Notes under the pieces: model-generated
What the model saw: only the letters and a program-made list of their open reading frames with translations
What the model was told of the DNA's origin: nothing
Database searches by the model: none
Translations under genes and position numbers: made by a program
In this document: positions 43,480-54,475 of the stretch, piece by piece
How the letters are laid out: every line of letters begins with the position of its first letter
Numbering within the stretch: position 1 is the stretch's first letter
Assembly (NCBI RefSeq): GCF_019320115.1
Contig: NC_089593.1
Location: 36,527,835-36,591,834 of the forward strand
Reading direction: 5' to 3'
Source of the DNA: Miscanthus floridulus
Lineage: Eukaryota > Streptophyta > Magnoliopsida > Poales > Poaceae
Length of the DNA stretch: 64,000 bases

Positions 43480-44890
43480 TTACAGTCCAGGGGTTCGAAG
43501 GCTGGGCCCCTAGGGGTTTCGATAGCCGCCCCAGGACAACAGAGTCAAGGACGACCGCGGGCGAGCCCACACGGGGCCGAGGCCCAAGCAAGCAAAACGC
43601 TTGGGACGCCCTAAGTCATGTCCGAGACCGGTAGGGAGGTCTCCAAATGGGATCCCACCGTAGGGAGGTGCCGAGCCACCGAGGCCCAGCGAATGGCCTC
43701 GGCACCCACTAGAGAAACCCTCCGGTACTCTTAGAGTGCGTCTCTAGACCGCTAGCCATCCCCTAGCGAATGGGGCATGGGCCTCCACTCAGACTTACTC
43801 GATACAGCTCACCAGAAGTGCCACTACTCATGCCCACCGAGGGTAGCCTGGCACATTCCACCGCTCCTTCCGAGCAAAAATGAAGCGTGAGGGTCATACA
43901 AAAAGCCAGGGGAACCCCTGACGGACCTCTTGCTCTGTGTAGAGGCTAGGGGGCTCTTCCTACAACCTTGCCGAGACCTAGCGACCTCGGCTCGCACTCA
44001 AGGGGCTCGGCAAACAACCCCTCCTTCTGAGCGAGAAGAAAGTGTGAGGGTTGTACAAAAAGCCAGGGGAGCTCTTTACGGCCCTCTCGCTCCATGCAGA
44101 GGCTAGGGAGCCCTTCCTATAGATATGCTGAGACCCTGTGACCCAAGCTCGCACCCAAAGGAGCCTCGGTAGACAAACCCTCATGTGCGAGGGGTGTACA
44201 AAAAGCTAGGGGAACTCTCGATGGCCCTCTCACTCCATGCAGAGGCTAGGGGGCTCTTCCTGCAACCTTGCCGAGACCCAGCGGCTCTGGCTCGCACCCG
44301 AATGGGCTCGGCAAACAACCCCTCCGTCCAAACGAAAAGGATGTGTGAGGGTCGAACAAAAAAGCCAGGGGACCCCTGACTGCCCTCTTGCTCTGGGCGG
44401 AGGCTCGGGGGCTCCTCCTGCACCCAAGACAAAGACAAATGACCTAAGCCCATGCTAGAAGTTTCGTTACAAATAAGATAAAGGGCATCGAGCCCGTTGC
44501 GGTCTAGGGGTTCGAAGTCTGGGCCCCCTGAGGTTTCGACAGCCACCCCAGGGCAATAGAGTCAGGGACGACTATGGACGAGCCCACGAATGGTCGAGGC
44601 CCGAGCAAACGATCGCTCGGGGCGTCCTAAGTCATGTCCGAGACCGGCAGGGAGGTCTCCGAATGGGATCCCACCGAAGGGAGGCACCGAGCCACCGGGG
44701 CCCAGCGAACAGCCTCGGCACCCACTAGAGAAACCCTCTGGTACCCTTGGAGTGCATCTCCGGACCACTAGCCGTCCCCTAGCGAACAGGGCGCGGGCCT
44801 CCACTCGGACTTACCCGATAACAGCTCACCGGAAGTGCCACCGCTCGTGCCCACCGAGGGTAGCCTAGCACATTCCACCCCTCCTTTCGA
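43480..44890 (+). repeat. Direct duplication, about 1.02-kb offset, element 4
   Basis: 43485-43880 (from CAGGGGTTCGAAGG...) recurs at about 44505-44890 (TAGGGGTTCGAAGT...), roughly 380-400 bp each with scattered differences. The pair encloses the 155-bp array. Confidence 0.8.
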
Positions 44891-45030
44891 GCGAAAAGGA
44901 AGCATGAGGGTCGCACAAAAAATCAAGGGCACCCCTGACCGCCCTCTTGCTTTGTGCAGAGGCTCGGGGACTCTCCCTGCGACCTTGCCGAAACCCTGTG
45001 ACCCGAACTCGCACTTGTGGGCTCGGCAAA
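43868..45030 (+). repeat. About 155-bp repeat array, element 4
   Basis: Five units with the phrase GTGAGGGTCATACAAAAAGC or variants at about 43887, 44045, 44190, 44345 and, separately, 44905. Each continues to GCAGAGGCTCGGGGGCTC and TTGCCGAGACC. Divergence between units is moderate. Confidence 0.82.
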
Positions 45031-45246
45031 TACGATAAAAACTCCTCTCTCAAAAACATGAAAAAAGCCCCTAGAGGAGTGACTCCACTCCTCTAGGGCC
45101 TTGGGGGCTACACCCGGTGGGTGCGCTCGCGCGCACCCACCGAAACCTCAAGAAGCGAGACACAATCCCTACAGGAGCCGCTACAAGCCAAATCTCGACA
45201 AACCCTTAGGGAGAGTGCACACACTCCCCCTAAAGCTCGGGGCTAC

Positions 45247-46550
45247 TGTCGGGTACCATAAAATAGGGTACCTAGAGCGCACACCAAAAGGGTCACTTAA
45301 ATCCCATCAACAAAGCTAGAAGGTAAGCCATGGGTTCACCACCAGCCCCGACCAAGCCCACCAGCTCTCCGCCTCGCCTCAGGCCTCGCACGGGAGGTCT
45401 CGGCGCCCTGACGCAATCTCCGCCTCGCACGAGGCCTCTCACGGGAAGCCTCAGCAAGGAGCCCAATCTCCGTCTCGCCCGAGGCCTCGTGCGTACAGCC
45501 TCGAATGAGACAGCTATTCTCCGTATCGCTCAAGGCTGGCTCGTCAATAACCCATCGCTCCTGCCTTGACCGGTCTTTCCAATAGCATGTCACGTCCCAT
45601 TAATGCGTCAACCACTCCCGCAATCTCAGCCGGGCGACGGCTCGACACCGCGGAGCGGCCGACAAGACAAGGAGTCACATCAACACCATACCGGCTGGGA
45701 TAAGGCATGGCGGGGATTACCAGCCACTGTGTTCTGGCGTTGTGCCCACGATTAGCGCCTGAACTGCACTGTGCCCCGTAACCCCCACCCCGAGGACAAC
45801 GCAGCATGGGGAGTCTGGTCCGGGTCATCATCGCCTCCGAACCAGGGTACCAGATCGACCGCTCCCTCCAGGCCTCAGCACTCTACGTCAGGGTCTTGGC
45901 TATCTCAGGATTCACGTCTGCCGAGACCCCCTACCGTGGTTCGACCTCGGCACCAACCGAGCCTCGACCTCATGCACAGTCAGCGACCCACACGCTGACT
46001 GCCGCGCCCGCTCTGAGGCAGCCCTAGAGCTCCCATGACGCACAGGATCGGATGTGACCAGCACGTCACCCCAGCGCTCCAAGGACGGACTGCTCCGATG
46101 ACCATACCGCCACATGAACAGGCTACAGGGCTCGGACATGCCGCCTCTGTTCACATGACGCCATATAGTTAGCACATGTACTACCCTTGTCCTCCCTTCA
46201 AACTATAAAAGGAAAGGACTTGGGCCATTTCTAAGGGGGGGAGGGGCACCCACCAAAGCAACATTCTGTAACACGCACACTTCCCTGCCGCCTGAGAGCA
46301 ACGTCTCAGGCGGTCGACATCACTCCACGCTGAGACCTGGGACTAGCTCCCTCTCTCACCCAGCTTGTAACCCCCTACTACGAGCGCTTTGGTGCAAGGA
46401 ATACAAGATCGATCTCTCAGACTAGACGTAGGGCACCAATTGCCCGAACCAGTATAAACCTTGTGTCTCTTTGCATCACCATCCAGGATCAGGAACACGC
46501 AGCATAAATTCACTAGTTGGTTGAGGATCCCCCGATCCAAAACATCGACA
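45247..46550 (+). repeat. Right LTR of element 4
   Basis: 1304 bp, TGTCGGGTACC to CATCGACA, preceded by the purine-rich border AAAGCTCGGGGCTAC. TATA box CTATAAAAGG near 46203. It contains the 180-bp terminal part that the left copy has lost. Confidence 0.9.
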
Positions 46551-48855
46551 CATTGTAAACATGAATAATGAATAGCATAAACAGATAATTCTTAGTGTTC
46601 ATCTATTTCGTAAGGGTTCCAAGGCCGCTCGTGACTGTGAGCATAGCTGATATTCTAGTTTTACACTGTGTAGAGGTTGTACACTTTCACTGTGAGTCAT
46701 GATACCCATATGCCTGGGTTAATTACTCCCAAAACACTTCCAAGGTGAGCTGGCAGGGGTCACTATGAAGCCTTTCAAACATTTGTCTAACAAGTTAGGG
46801 CCATTAGATTCACTCGGCAAACAGATATAGGAACCTCCTATCAAATGGCACAATTCCCTTATGGCTATACAAATAAGAGTAGAGGCTGTCCTATACCCGA
46901 TCCGTCAAGCCATTCTTACACCAATAAAGGTAACCACTAACAAGCTAGAAAAGGTCCTCATATTGAGCTAAAGCTAGAGCCATACAGCCCTTATAGCTAT
47001 ACTATAAGTCCCAGATGATCACTTACAGATAAGTCCTTAGAGAGAGGAATCTGAAGCATTTAGAAAGTAGCTAAACACTCCAGCCCCTTGTTTCTAAGTT
47101 GCTAAAAAGTCATATTTTAATGTTTATTGCATATACCATTAGTCAGGTTACAAGATCATGGTTTAATTGAGCACTAGCAAAGCTACCCAATGCATATCCC
47201 GTAGGTGACAAGGTATAAGTTAAATTCTAGGGAATCCCTATCAAGGTGACACATGCAACATGCATTTAATGAATTAACATGAATAGGAAATAAGGATGAT
47301 CCCATGCTATACTTTCCTTGAGCAAAATACTCCTACTGATCCTGCTCGTCAAAGTAATACCCTTGATCTCCCACGAATTGCTCACCATCTATACTCGATA
47401 ATCTCAACAACATACAAGCATCCAGGAGCAATCATGCATTGCAAACAAAAGCTATAGATTAGAACAGTACACCAATAGCATAAAATCAAGATGAAAAGTT
47501 TGGAAAACGAATCTACGTCTCGCTACGAACACATAGACGCGAAGATCACAAAAATCAGAGCTAAAACAAAGAAGTTATGAATTAAACAAGATTTCCTATA
47601 GTAAAATAATAGATTAAATCTAACCTTGAATTTTAAAAGTTGAAAACCTACTTAACAGTAGTATGAACATGTAGATTACGAAATTACGAACCTAACGCAA
47701 CTCGAACGGATCAAATCGGAGTTAAAATGGAGATTTTATGGCTAAAACAAATATAGTGGCAACACTGTAAATAACTGAAAACGTATTTTCAATCTAACCG
47801 AACAAAAATACGCTTTCAGAGGAAGAGACGGAATCTGAAAACATGCTAGGGACGGCGGGTTAATACTAAAGTAATTATAAGGGCTCTTATACAAAATTCC
47901 AGAATGAAGGGGTAACTTGGATTTGGGACCATCAGATTAGAATTGGACAGCCAAGATTGGATCTGGTGGGTGGAAAAAAACGCTGCCGGCTGAAACAGGA
48001 CCGGCGGTGGGTTAACGGCGGCGGCGCCATGGATGGCTCGCCGGAGCTTTGGGTTCTCGGTCTATGGTGCTCGGTTCGATGAAAGAAGAAGTCTGGGATA
48101 GAGCGGAGGGAGTGGGGAACTCACCGGACCAAAGAGCAATGAGCGGGAAGCAATAGAGGCGGCGCAGCGCTCGGCGGACAGCAGCTCTTGTGGCGGCGCT
48201 TGGGCGAGGCGCGGCTGCGGGCTCCTGTGGGCGAAATCTTTGCTGCAAGGTGGGGTAAGGAGGCGGAGCGGGATCAGCCGGCTATTTATGAGGCGGGGGT
48301 TACTTGAGAGGCACGGCGCGGGGAAGAAGAAGCGCCTGACCTGTGGGCCAGGGCGGTCAGCGGTCGGAGAGGACACGCGGGCGCGGCGTCTGGTTGGGCC
48401 GGGAGCACGCTGTTGGGCCTTGCGGAGCGGGCGTGGGAACGGCCGCGAGCGAGGCAGGCCGACATGCTGGGTTCGGCCCGAGCGGGGGGGGGGGGGGGGT
48501 GTGTGTGTGTGTGGACCAAATGGCCAGCTGGGCCGACGGAGAAACAAGGTCGCGCGGGAAAAAAAAGGCAGGCCGACTGGGCCGAAAGGAGAAGGGAGGA
48601 AGAGAAATCCATTTTTCCTTTTTCTAATTTTTCAAAGCAAATTGAAAATGCAAATTCAAATCGATTTAGAATCCGACTTCAAACCAAGCAATACAAAATG
48701 ATATGCAGCGGCATGAATGCACATACATGATTGTGAACCTACATTTGATTTTAATTTAATAAAATTTATTATTTTTCCCTAACTCAAATTCCCATAAAAT
48801 ACATAACTAATCATTTTCTTATATTTTAAAAATATGTAAATTTTAGAGTGTTACA

Positions 48856-49226
48856 CCACTGAATAGCTATAGTTTTATCTCCTAATGATACGGTTTCACG
48901 TGTGCACCTTCCAAAAAAATTGATGGGAAATTTTCAGCACCTCACGCTGCAACGAGTTATGGGTTCTGTCATCTCGTCTCGATTCATGTGCACAGCTTTC
49001 TCCTTTCATCGTGACGCAGCGCAGCACAGATAAAAGATAACCTTTTTTTTTCTTTGCGATGTGACGGGAGCTGGCTTTTTTTTTAGGTCGACTCGACAAC
49101 TCTGCTTCAGCTCCGTTCGCGGCACTCGGCAGGCGGCAGCCCAATGATCAACGGCGTCGGGAACGACGACTCGGCGTCGGCGAGACGCTCGCGAGTCACG
49201 AGTAGCCGGATGGACGACTTGTATTG
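48856..49226. other. Intergenic, nothing recognised
   Basis: Flank of element 3. No homology to known families recognised; short ORFs only. Confidence 0.35.
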
Positions 49227-49472
49227 GAGTCCCTCCGTTCATAGAAGAATTAATAAGAATATAATTCTTGTTAAATAATTTAAATTTTAACTAAATTTAT
49301 ATAAAAAATATTAACATTAATGATATAAAATAAGTATTATTATATTAGTTATATTATAGAGTATATTTTTATAATAAATTTATTTAAAGACATAAATGTT
49401 AATATTATTTTTTATAAAAATTAGTCATACTTACTCCTATAATTGCTTTTTATTTTTTGGACGGAGCAAGTA
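49227..49472. mobile_element. Stowaway-like MITE
   Basis: Ends GTCCCTCCGTTC and GGACGGAGCAAGTA are inverted repeats of the CTCCCTCCGT type that marks Stowaway elements. A very AT-rich interior and flanking TA are consistent. Length about 246 bp. Confidence 0.72.
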
Positions 49473-49756
49473 CATATCGAACTCGTCTGTGGTTCGTCAG
49501 GAGCTGCAGCCACAAACAATGTCGCCGCTCCCAAAGAGAGCCCCAGCATGCTCCATCACTGTTGGAGGCTCGCGCGGTGATGTTGCTGTTGTGAACGGAA
49601 CCTAGGTCATCCATGGGGGGGGAGATGCAGGCGCCCCACATATCATCGGCCATGTCCGTAGCTCATTCATGGGCTTGTTGTCCATGACAAGGACAATGAC
49701 GGTGGGACCAACTGGGTTGCACGCAATTTCATGTGGTGTGTGCCTTCCCATCTGAG

Positions 49757-49995
49757 GTCCCGTTTAGTTCCGAAAATTTTTGGCTTTTGGCTACTGTAGC
49801 ACTTTCGTTTTTATTTGACAAAAATTGTCCAATTATGGACTATTTAGGCTTCAAAGATTCGTCTCATGATTTCTCGGCTAACTGTGTAATTAATTTTTTT
49901 TTCATCTATATTTAATACTCCATGTATGTGCCGCAAGATTTGATGTGACGGTGAATCTTAAAAATTTTTGGTTTTTGGCTTGGAACTAAACGGGG
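49757..49995. mobile_element. MITE with GTCCCGTTTAGTTCC ends
   Basis: 15-bp inverted termini with one mismatch (GTCCCGTTTAGTTCC against the complement of GGAACTAAACGGGGC), about 239 bp, AT-rich. TGAG lies on both sides. It shares interior words with the element at 31386-31720. Confidence 0.78.
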
Positions 49996-51779
49996 CATGA
50001 GACTCGAGTAAGAGCGTACCTATGGTGTCCATAAGCGGTTCTTTTCTCCAAACACTGATAGATAGTGTGAGGTCCTATCACAAAAGCCGTTAGGCAGTCA
50101 TGATGGGGCATGACCTGCATGTCCTGTGAACCATCGACCCTCCACTTGCATCCATATAGACCTACAAGGGAAGTGCGTCAACTACCTCTGTTCCTTGCAC
50201 CGAGTGGTGACCAGCAGACTGCCTCAACGATGCCTGCGCTACAGGATTTTCCAACACCTCACGCGCGTCTGCAAGCGGTTGTGGGTGGCTGTCTCTAGCA
50301 GATCTGGCACATCTAGTGCCACCGGCGAACTTCCTCAATGATCTTCCCAGGGTTGTTGTGACCACCCCTCGAGCTATCAGCCAGCGGCCCATGATGGTCC
50401 GTCAGACTTGGGTGGAGCTATGCTGGGTGACATTGGATGCCGACACCAATGTTGGAGGCATTGGGGATGACTTGGGAGTGATGGCACCACGATGGCACCG
50501 GTCACTCCCCTATTGTTGCTAAACCCTCAGCTAGTCACGACGAGCTGACCAGCGAGATGTGCCATGTATGGTGCCTCTCCAAGCTTGATTCGTTGATACT
50601 AATGTTGTACATGGATGCCACACATGTTGGTCTTGACGTCAAGGAGGACCCAATGTTGAAGGAGTTTGTGGCCTCGCTCATGGTTAGCCAGACCGCCTGA
50701 GGCCCTTCACTGGGGCACCTGTCTACAACTCTAGCAATGGTCACTCCAAAAAATGTAGCACCATCGAAGGCCACTCGCATGTGCACCTGTGACCTTCTAG
50801 GTAAGGTGTAGGTGTCCACCTAGCACGATGACCACACTGGCGCTTCCTCGACAAAGTGTGGCACTCCCCCATGCCCCGCTCAGTAGGCAATGATCTCGCC
50901 TCTACTGTCTCCTGAGTGTATGCACAGGTCATGCCACCATGGGTGGCACACACCTCCCCCTCAGGTGCTGGTGTATCGACGGAGGACGAGGTAGGCTATC
51001 CACTAGGATTTGGTCCTGTCTAGCCCACGACAGACGCTGACCTGCTCAATACGTTGATGTGAGGACAACAACACCTCCATTGCATGCCACCTAAAGAGCT
51101 TCACCAAGCGAGTGCTACAGAAGGTCGACCAAAACTAATTTGTCAGCCTCCCAAGTTGCCGTCACCTGCTAAGCCAATCCTCCCAATTTGGAGCAAGCGA
51201 CTAGCGGATTAGAGCCTCTTGGGTGCCTGCTTCCAAATGAGGTGAGGTCCTAGTCTTGCAGCATGTGGTCTTGGCCATAGGGTTTTCAATGCCAAGCGCA
51301 TCGGGAAGTAAGGACCATGAGGGGCTCTTCGGCACTAGGTGTCGCAGGTTCTTAACCGTGGCGATGTGTGGGTCTCTGGTGGCTCACACAATGAAAACCA
51401 TGAGAGAGACATGACGATTTATCCTATCTTAGGTTTCTGAGCCCTACGTCCAGCAGTATGGTGATCTTCGTGTTAACGAATGCCCAATTGGGGATTAAGA
51501 AGCTGGAAATAGAGAGAGTTTGGTAGGGGATCGCTCAGTGCTATCCTTGTGTTTGACAATGTTCTTTATTAGTGAGTATGAAACCAGCCTTCTCTAGCTA
51601 AGGTTCTCTAGTCCTCTACGGATCGCCCTGACGAGATCCTAACATATGGGTATGTTAAGCCTCAGGATCAATGGTTCCCGATCAAAGGACCCTTGGACCG
51701 ACCTCTCTAGGATCACCCAGGGGCTCGAGGGCTATACCCATTGGGTACGCTCGTGCCCACCCTCAGATGAAGAAACCTG
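49996..51779. other. Degenerate, unrecognised sequence
   Basis: About 1.8 kb with stops in all frames. No family recognised. From about 51715, GGGGCTCGAGGGCTATACCC resembles the 3'-border repeats of elements 1, 2 and 4, so at least the right part is retroelement debris. Confidence 0.35.
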
Positions 51780-52648
51780 ATAGAGCTTGGGCCTAGCACA
51801 GCCCCCGCGCAAGGCTCGAGGGCTCGCCCGGGCCTTGGGCTCTCGATCGACAACACGCCATTGCTCGGGCCTTGGCTGCTGCCCGACCTACGATGCTAGC
51901 CAAGGCCCAAGCGCAAGGAGACAAGCCCTAAGCCATTGAGGCTCGGGGGCTTACAGATGCCATGCTCCGAGCGTGGCCTTGCCGACCACTTCCATGATAG
52001 GGTCACGCACAGGGTGTGACACAAGAAGACAAGCTTCCCATGGCCTCTAGGGGCTAGGCGGCTCCCAGGCCCATGCGTCAGCCCCTAGAGCTGACCTCCT
52101 TTGTGACCAAGAAGACTCCAGAAGGTCCACCTAGGGGAGGCTGGTCCAAGCCGACACAGCCTGACACGTAGAGTGTCAGAATAGAGCAGTCTGACGATGC
52201 CCAAGGCTTCTTTGGCTCCATGACATAGCCATGGTCCATAGAGCACAGCTGCAAGACCCTCCTAGACCCCGGCGCATGTAGACCATAGACTCACTCCCCA
52301 AACCACCATGTACCTGACCAATCTCATTATATAAGGGATAAGGTCAGACCTAGAATGAAGGAGAGGAGAGGGGAGAGGGGAAGAGGAACCCAAGACATTC
52401 CATTCCATTCGATCTACTCCTGCTTAGCACTGAGAGCAGAGCAACCTAGAGGAGGGGCACTGAGAGCTCCTCCACCGCATCCCATCATCTTACTCCTCTC
52501 TGACGATGGGAAGACTCCACTATAACGTCCCGCCTCTCCGAGGCCGGGCCCACTTACATCTGACAGCTTCTCTAGGATATAGACTATCCTCACAGACCAA
52601 CACAGATCTTTTCTGCGCACTTTGTCCTCACTCGTGCGCACCCGGGAA

Positions 52649-52702
52649 GAACTTCCCGGTCGGTCACCCATCGCTCCAGGCCAAGCACGCTTAACCTCGG
52701 AG
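52649..52702 (-). promoter_or_regulatory. 5S rRNA-like internal promoter in left Cassandra LTR
   Basis: On the minus strand CTCCGAGGTTAAGCGTGCTT, GG, then GATGGGTGACC, then CGGGAAGTTC. These match the box A and box C parts of the plant 5S gene internal control region, the basis for polymerase III transcription of Cassandra elements. The 5' third of 5S rRNA is not recognisable. Confidence 0.85.
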
Positions 52703-53125
52703 TTATTTGCAGATGGGCTTCCGGAAAAGAAGTTGCAACTTATTGGTATGAGTATCCTATTAATCCTGTTAAGCCTTGGGCCGGGATGTTACATCCTCAC
52801 CCCCTTAAGAGATCGACGTCCTCGTCGATCAATCCCAAGCCAGGAGCGTCCTCTCTTGGCCACGTCCGTGTGTCCAGAGCCAGCGCATGTGCCATGCTGT
52901 GTGACCACGCCGGATCCACACTAGCCATGCACACCATGCCTGCGCAACTGCGACACATGCGCCCGTGAAACCGCGAGAGTCGGCTCTGATACCATTCTAT
53001 AACGTCCCGCCTCTCCGAGGCCGGGCCCACTTACATCTGACAGCTTCTCTAGGATATAGACTATCCTCACAGACCAACACAGATCTTTTCTGCGCACTTT
53101 GTCCTCACTCGTGCGCACCCGGGAA

Positions 53126-53179
53126 GAACTTCCCGGTCGGTCACCCATCGCTTCAGGCCAAGCACGCTTAACCTCGGAG
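53126..53179 (-). promoter_or_regulatory. 5S rRNA-like internal promoter in right Cassandra LTR
   Basis: Second copy of the 5S-like block, same boxes, with the single base difference (53153) lying between box A and box C. In the minus-strand element this LTR is the upstream one and would drive its transcription. Confidence 0.85.
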
Positions 53180-53543
53180 TTATTTGCAGATGGGCTTCCG
53201 GAAAAGAAGTTGCAACTTATTGGTATGAGTATCCTATTAATCCTGTTAAGCCTTGGGCCGGGATGTTACATCCACCGGCGGCGAGACAACCTTAGGATTA
53301 GCACCGAGCTAACCCCCTACCAAATCTCTCTCTACACACTATTGTAACCCTCTAATTTTAGGTGCTTTTGAGTATAAGGATCATCAGCTATTGGACGTAG
53401 GGCGTCGATTGGCCCGAACTAGGATAAACCGTTGCGTCCTCTCTGTGATTCTTATGTTCTTGAGTCCACCCGAGCCACCAGACACCCGTACTCTGACACC
53501 GACTTGAACAACTATGCTTGCCGTAGTTCTGACCCGTGACAGT

Positions 53544-54440
53544 TGGCGCGCCAGGTTGGGTGCAGCGTCAAGTGCGATTCTAGCTCTAAGGTGGCCGGAG
53601 CCACCCGCCTCATCACCGGACCAAGCAGCACCGCCCTAGACCGTGGTGTCCGCTTCCCTAACGAGTTCTCCATCATGGCCGGTGCCTTTGCTCTGGGCCA
53701 AGTCCTCAACTTTGGGAGCTTGGCCTACGTCGCCAGCTGCTATGGCGAGCTTCATTCACCCGATGGGGCCACATCGACGGGCGATAGGCCCCCGACGCCT
53801 CTCCCTCCATCGAGACTCTAGAGAGCGCGTCTTGGGCCCCTGGCTTGGGGGAATTGACGTAGCCTGGGATTGCCCCTCGCCATGCCAAGCCAAAAAACGG
53901 CCCTATGAGCCAGCCAGCGGGCCACCCTGGGACTATCACCGAGGGTGCAAGATCATGGCCATCACACCCCCTGATGAGGGGGAACTGCGTGGAAAAGAGC
54001 TCATCCGGTGGAAGGGTAAACACTCGAACTCCACAAACAACTAAGTTCCTCGACCGCTAAGCTTTTTTCCATGTGTTCCATACCACTCGAATCGTGGCTG
54101 AGGGAGAAGATGCGCTCGCTCCACTCAAATCAACCCACTTTCAGGCCATGAACCTCCTCACCCTAATCTCACGATCAGGAAGCACAACCGCCCTGTTCCT
54201 TCCTATTGTGACCATCGAACGGGATAAGCGAATGCCCTAACGCCACACGGGCATGACCTAGGCTAATGGAGCTAATAGCTGACGACCACCGGGCTCAGGA
54301 GGGGGAAAACGGATGGTAGGGGTGGTCCCCACCGAGACAAACAGGGAATGGAGTGGAAGTTACAACAAAAGTGTGAACATTTAGCGGGTAGGCGTGCCCT
54401 CGGTGTCACAATGTTCTTAAGGGGACAAAACCCATAGTTA
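53544..54440 (+). pseudogene. 5' leader and gag N-terminal remnant of element 5
   Basis: After the PBS an open stretch (to 53821) reads FPNEFSIMAGAFALGQVLNF and SLAYVASCYGELH, which I take as a gag-leader remnant by position. Beyond 53821 there are stops in every frame. Gag core, protease, RT and integrase are missing. Assignment depends on position and is weak at the protein level. Confidence 0.4.
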
Positions 54441-54475
54441 TAGCAATAGGTTTTACAACTGAATCCTTGTGTAGG

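Larger units (their letters stand above)
40675..46550 (+). mobile_element. Gag-pol-less LTR retrotransposon (element 4) nested in element 3
   Basis: Starts TGTCGGGTACCATAAA and ends AACATCGACA. Flanks CAATG (40670-40674) and CATTG (46551-46555) are a 5-bp duplication with one mismatch. The empty site is visible in the other LTR of element 3 near 32195. Contents: left LTR truncated at 41800, an inverted duplication, an antisense ORF, two sets of 3' repeats, a purine-rich border and a full right LTR. No gag, protease, RT, RNase H or integrase was found. The antisense ORF and 3' border identify it as a relative of the Tat-type elements 1 and 2. Confidence 0.9.
31729..48855 (-). mobile_element. 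Chromodomain Ty3/gypsy retrotransposon (Tekay/del-like, element 3), host of element 4
   Basis: Minus-strand element. The 5' LTR is on the right (40213-48855, interrupted by element 4) and the 3' LTR on the left (31729-34243). LTRs start TGTAACAC and end GGGTGTGACA on the minus strand. PBS 40195-40210 fits initiator Met tRNA. The polypurine tract is next to 34243. Order of genes: extra ORF, gag with zinc knuckle, protease, RT (VVVFIDDI), RNase H, integrase with chromodomain. Flanks CCACA (31724-31728) and CCACT (48856-48860) look like a 5-bp target duplication with one change. Many stops in gag and RNase H, so not autonomous. Confidence 0.92.
40213..48855 (-). repeat. 5' LTR of element 3, split by element 4
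   Basis: LTR parts 40213-40674 and 46556-48855. Unlike the 3' LTR it keeps the promoter block with CATAAATAGC (48281-48290, minus strand), a TATA box. A G-run followed by TG repeats at 48485-48515 is longer than in the other copy. Confidence 0.92.
52521..53270 (-). mobile_element. Cassandra-type TRIM retrotransposon with 5S rRNA-derived LTRs
   Basis: 750 bp. Two 273-bp terminal repeats (52521-52793, 52998-53270) differ at one base, C at 52676 against T at 53153. Minus-strand reading: LTR starts TGTAACATCCCGG and ends GGGACGTTATA. The PBS TGGTATCAGAGCC near 52983-52995 fits initiator Met tRNA. The polypurine tract TCTTAAGGGGGTGAGG lies at about 52796-52812. A perfect 5-bp target duplication TCCAC flanks it (52516-52520, 53271-53275). 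No coding capacity, so it depends on other elements. The 5S-like block in each LTR marks it as Cassandra. Confidence 0.94.
51780..53541 (+). repeat. LTR-like segment of element 5, split by a Cassandra TRIM
   Basis: Right border GACCCGTGACA is followed after two bases by TGGCGCGCCAGGTTGGGT (53544-53561), a primer-binding site of the same type as in element 2. A TATA-like ATTATATAAGG lies near 52327. The left border is not resolved: no TG start with a purine tract or second copy could be matched in the window, so 51780 is a guess. Confidence 0.4.

Noticed and set aside
44181..44546. Minus-strand ORFs of 65-121 residues in element 4
   Set aside because: They are translations of the 155-bp repeat array and repeat each other.
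52649..52702. 5S rRNA gene
   Set aside because: Only the internal-control part of 5S is present, in both terminal repeats of a 750-bp element with PBS, polypurine tract and target duplication. It is a Cassandra LTR, not a functional rRNA gene.
52506..53347. Paired plus-strand ORFs in the Cassandra region
   Set aside because: Identical translations from the two LTRs of a non-coding TRIM element.
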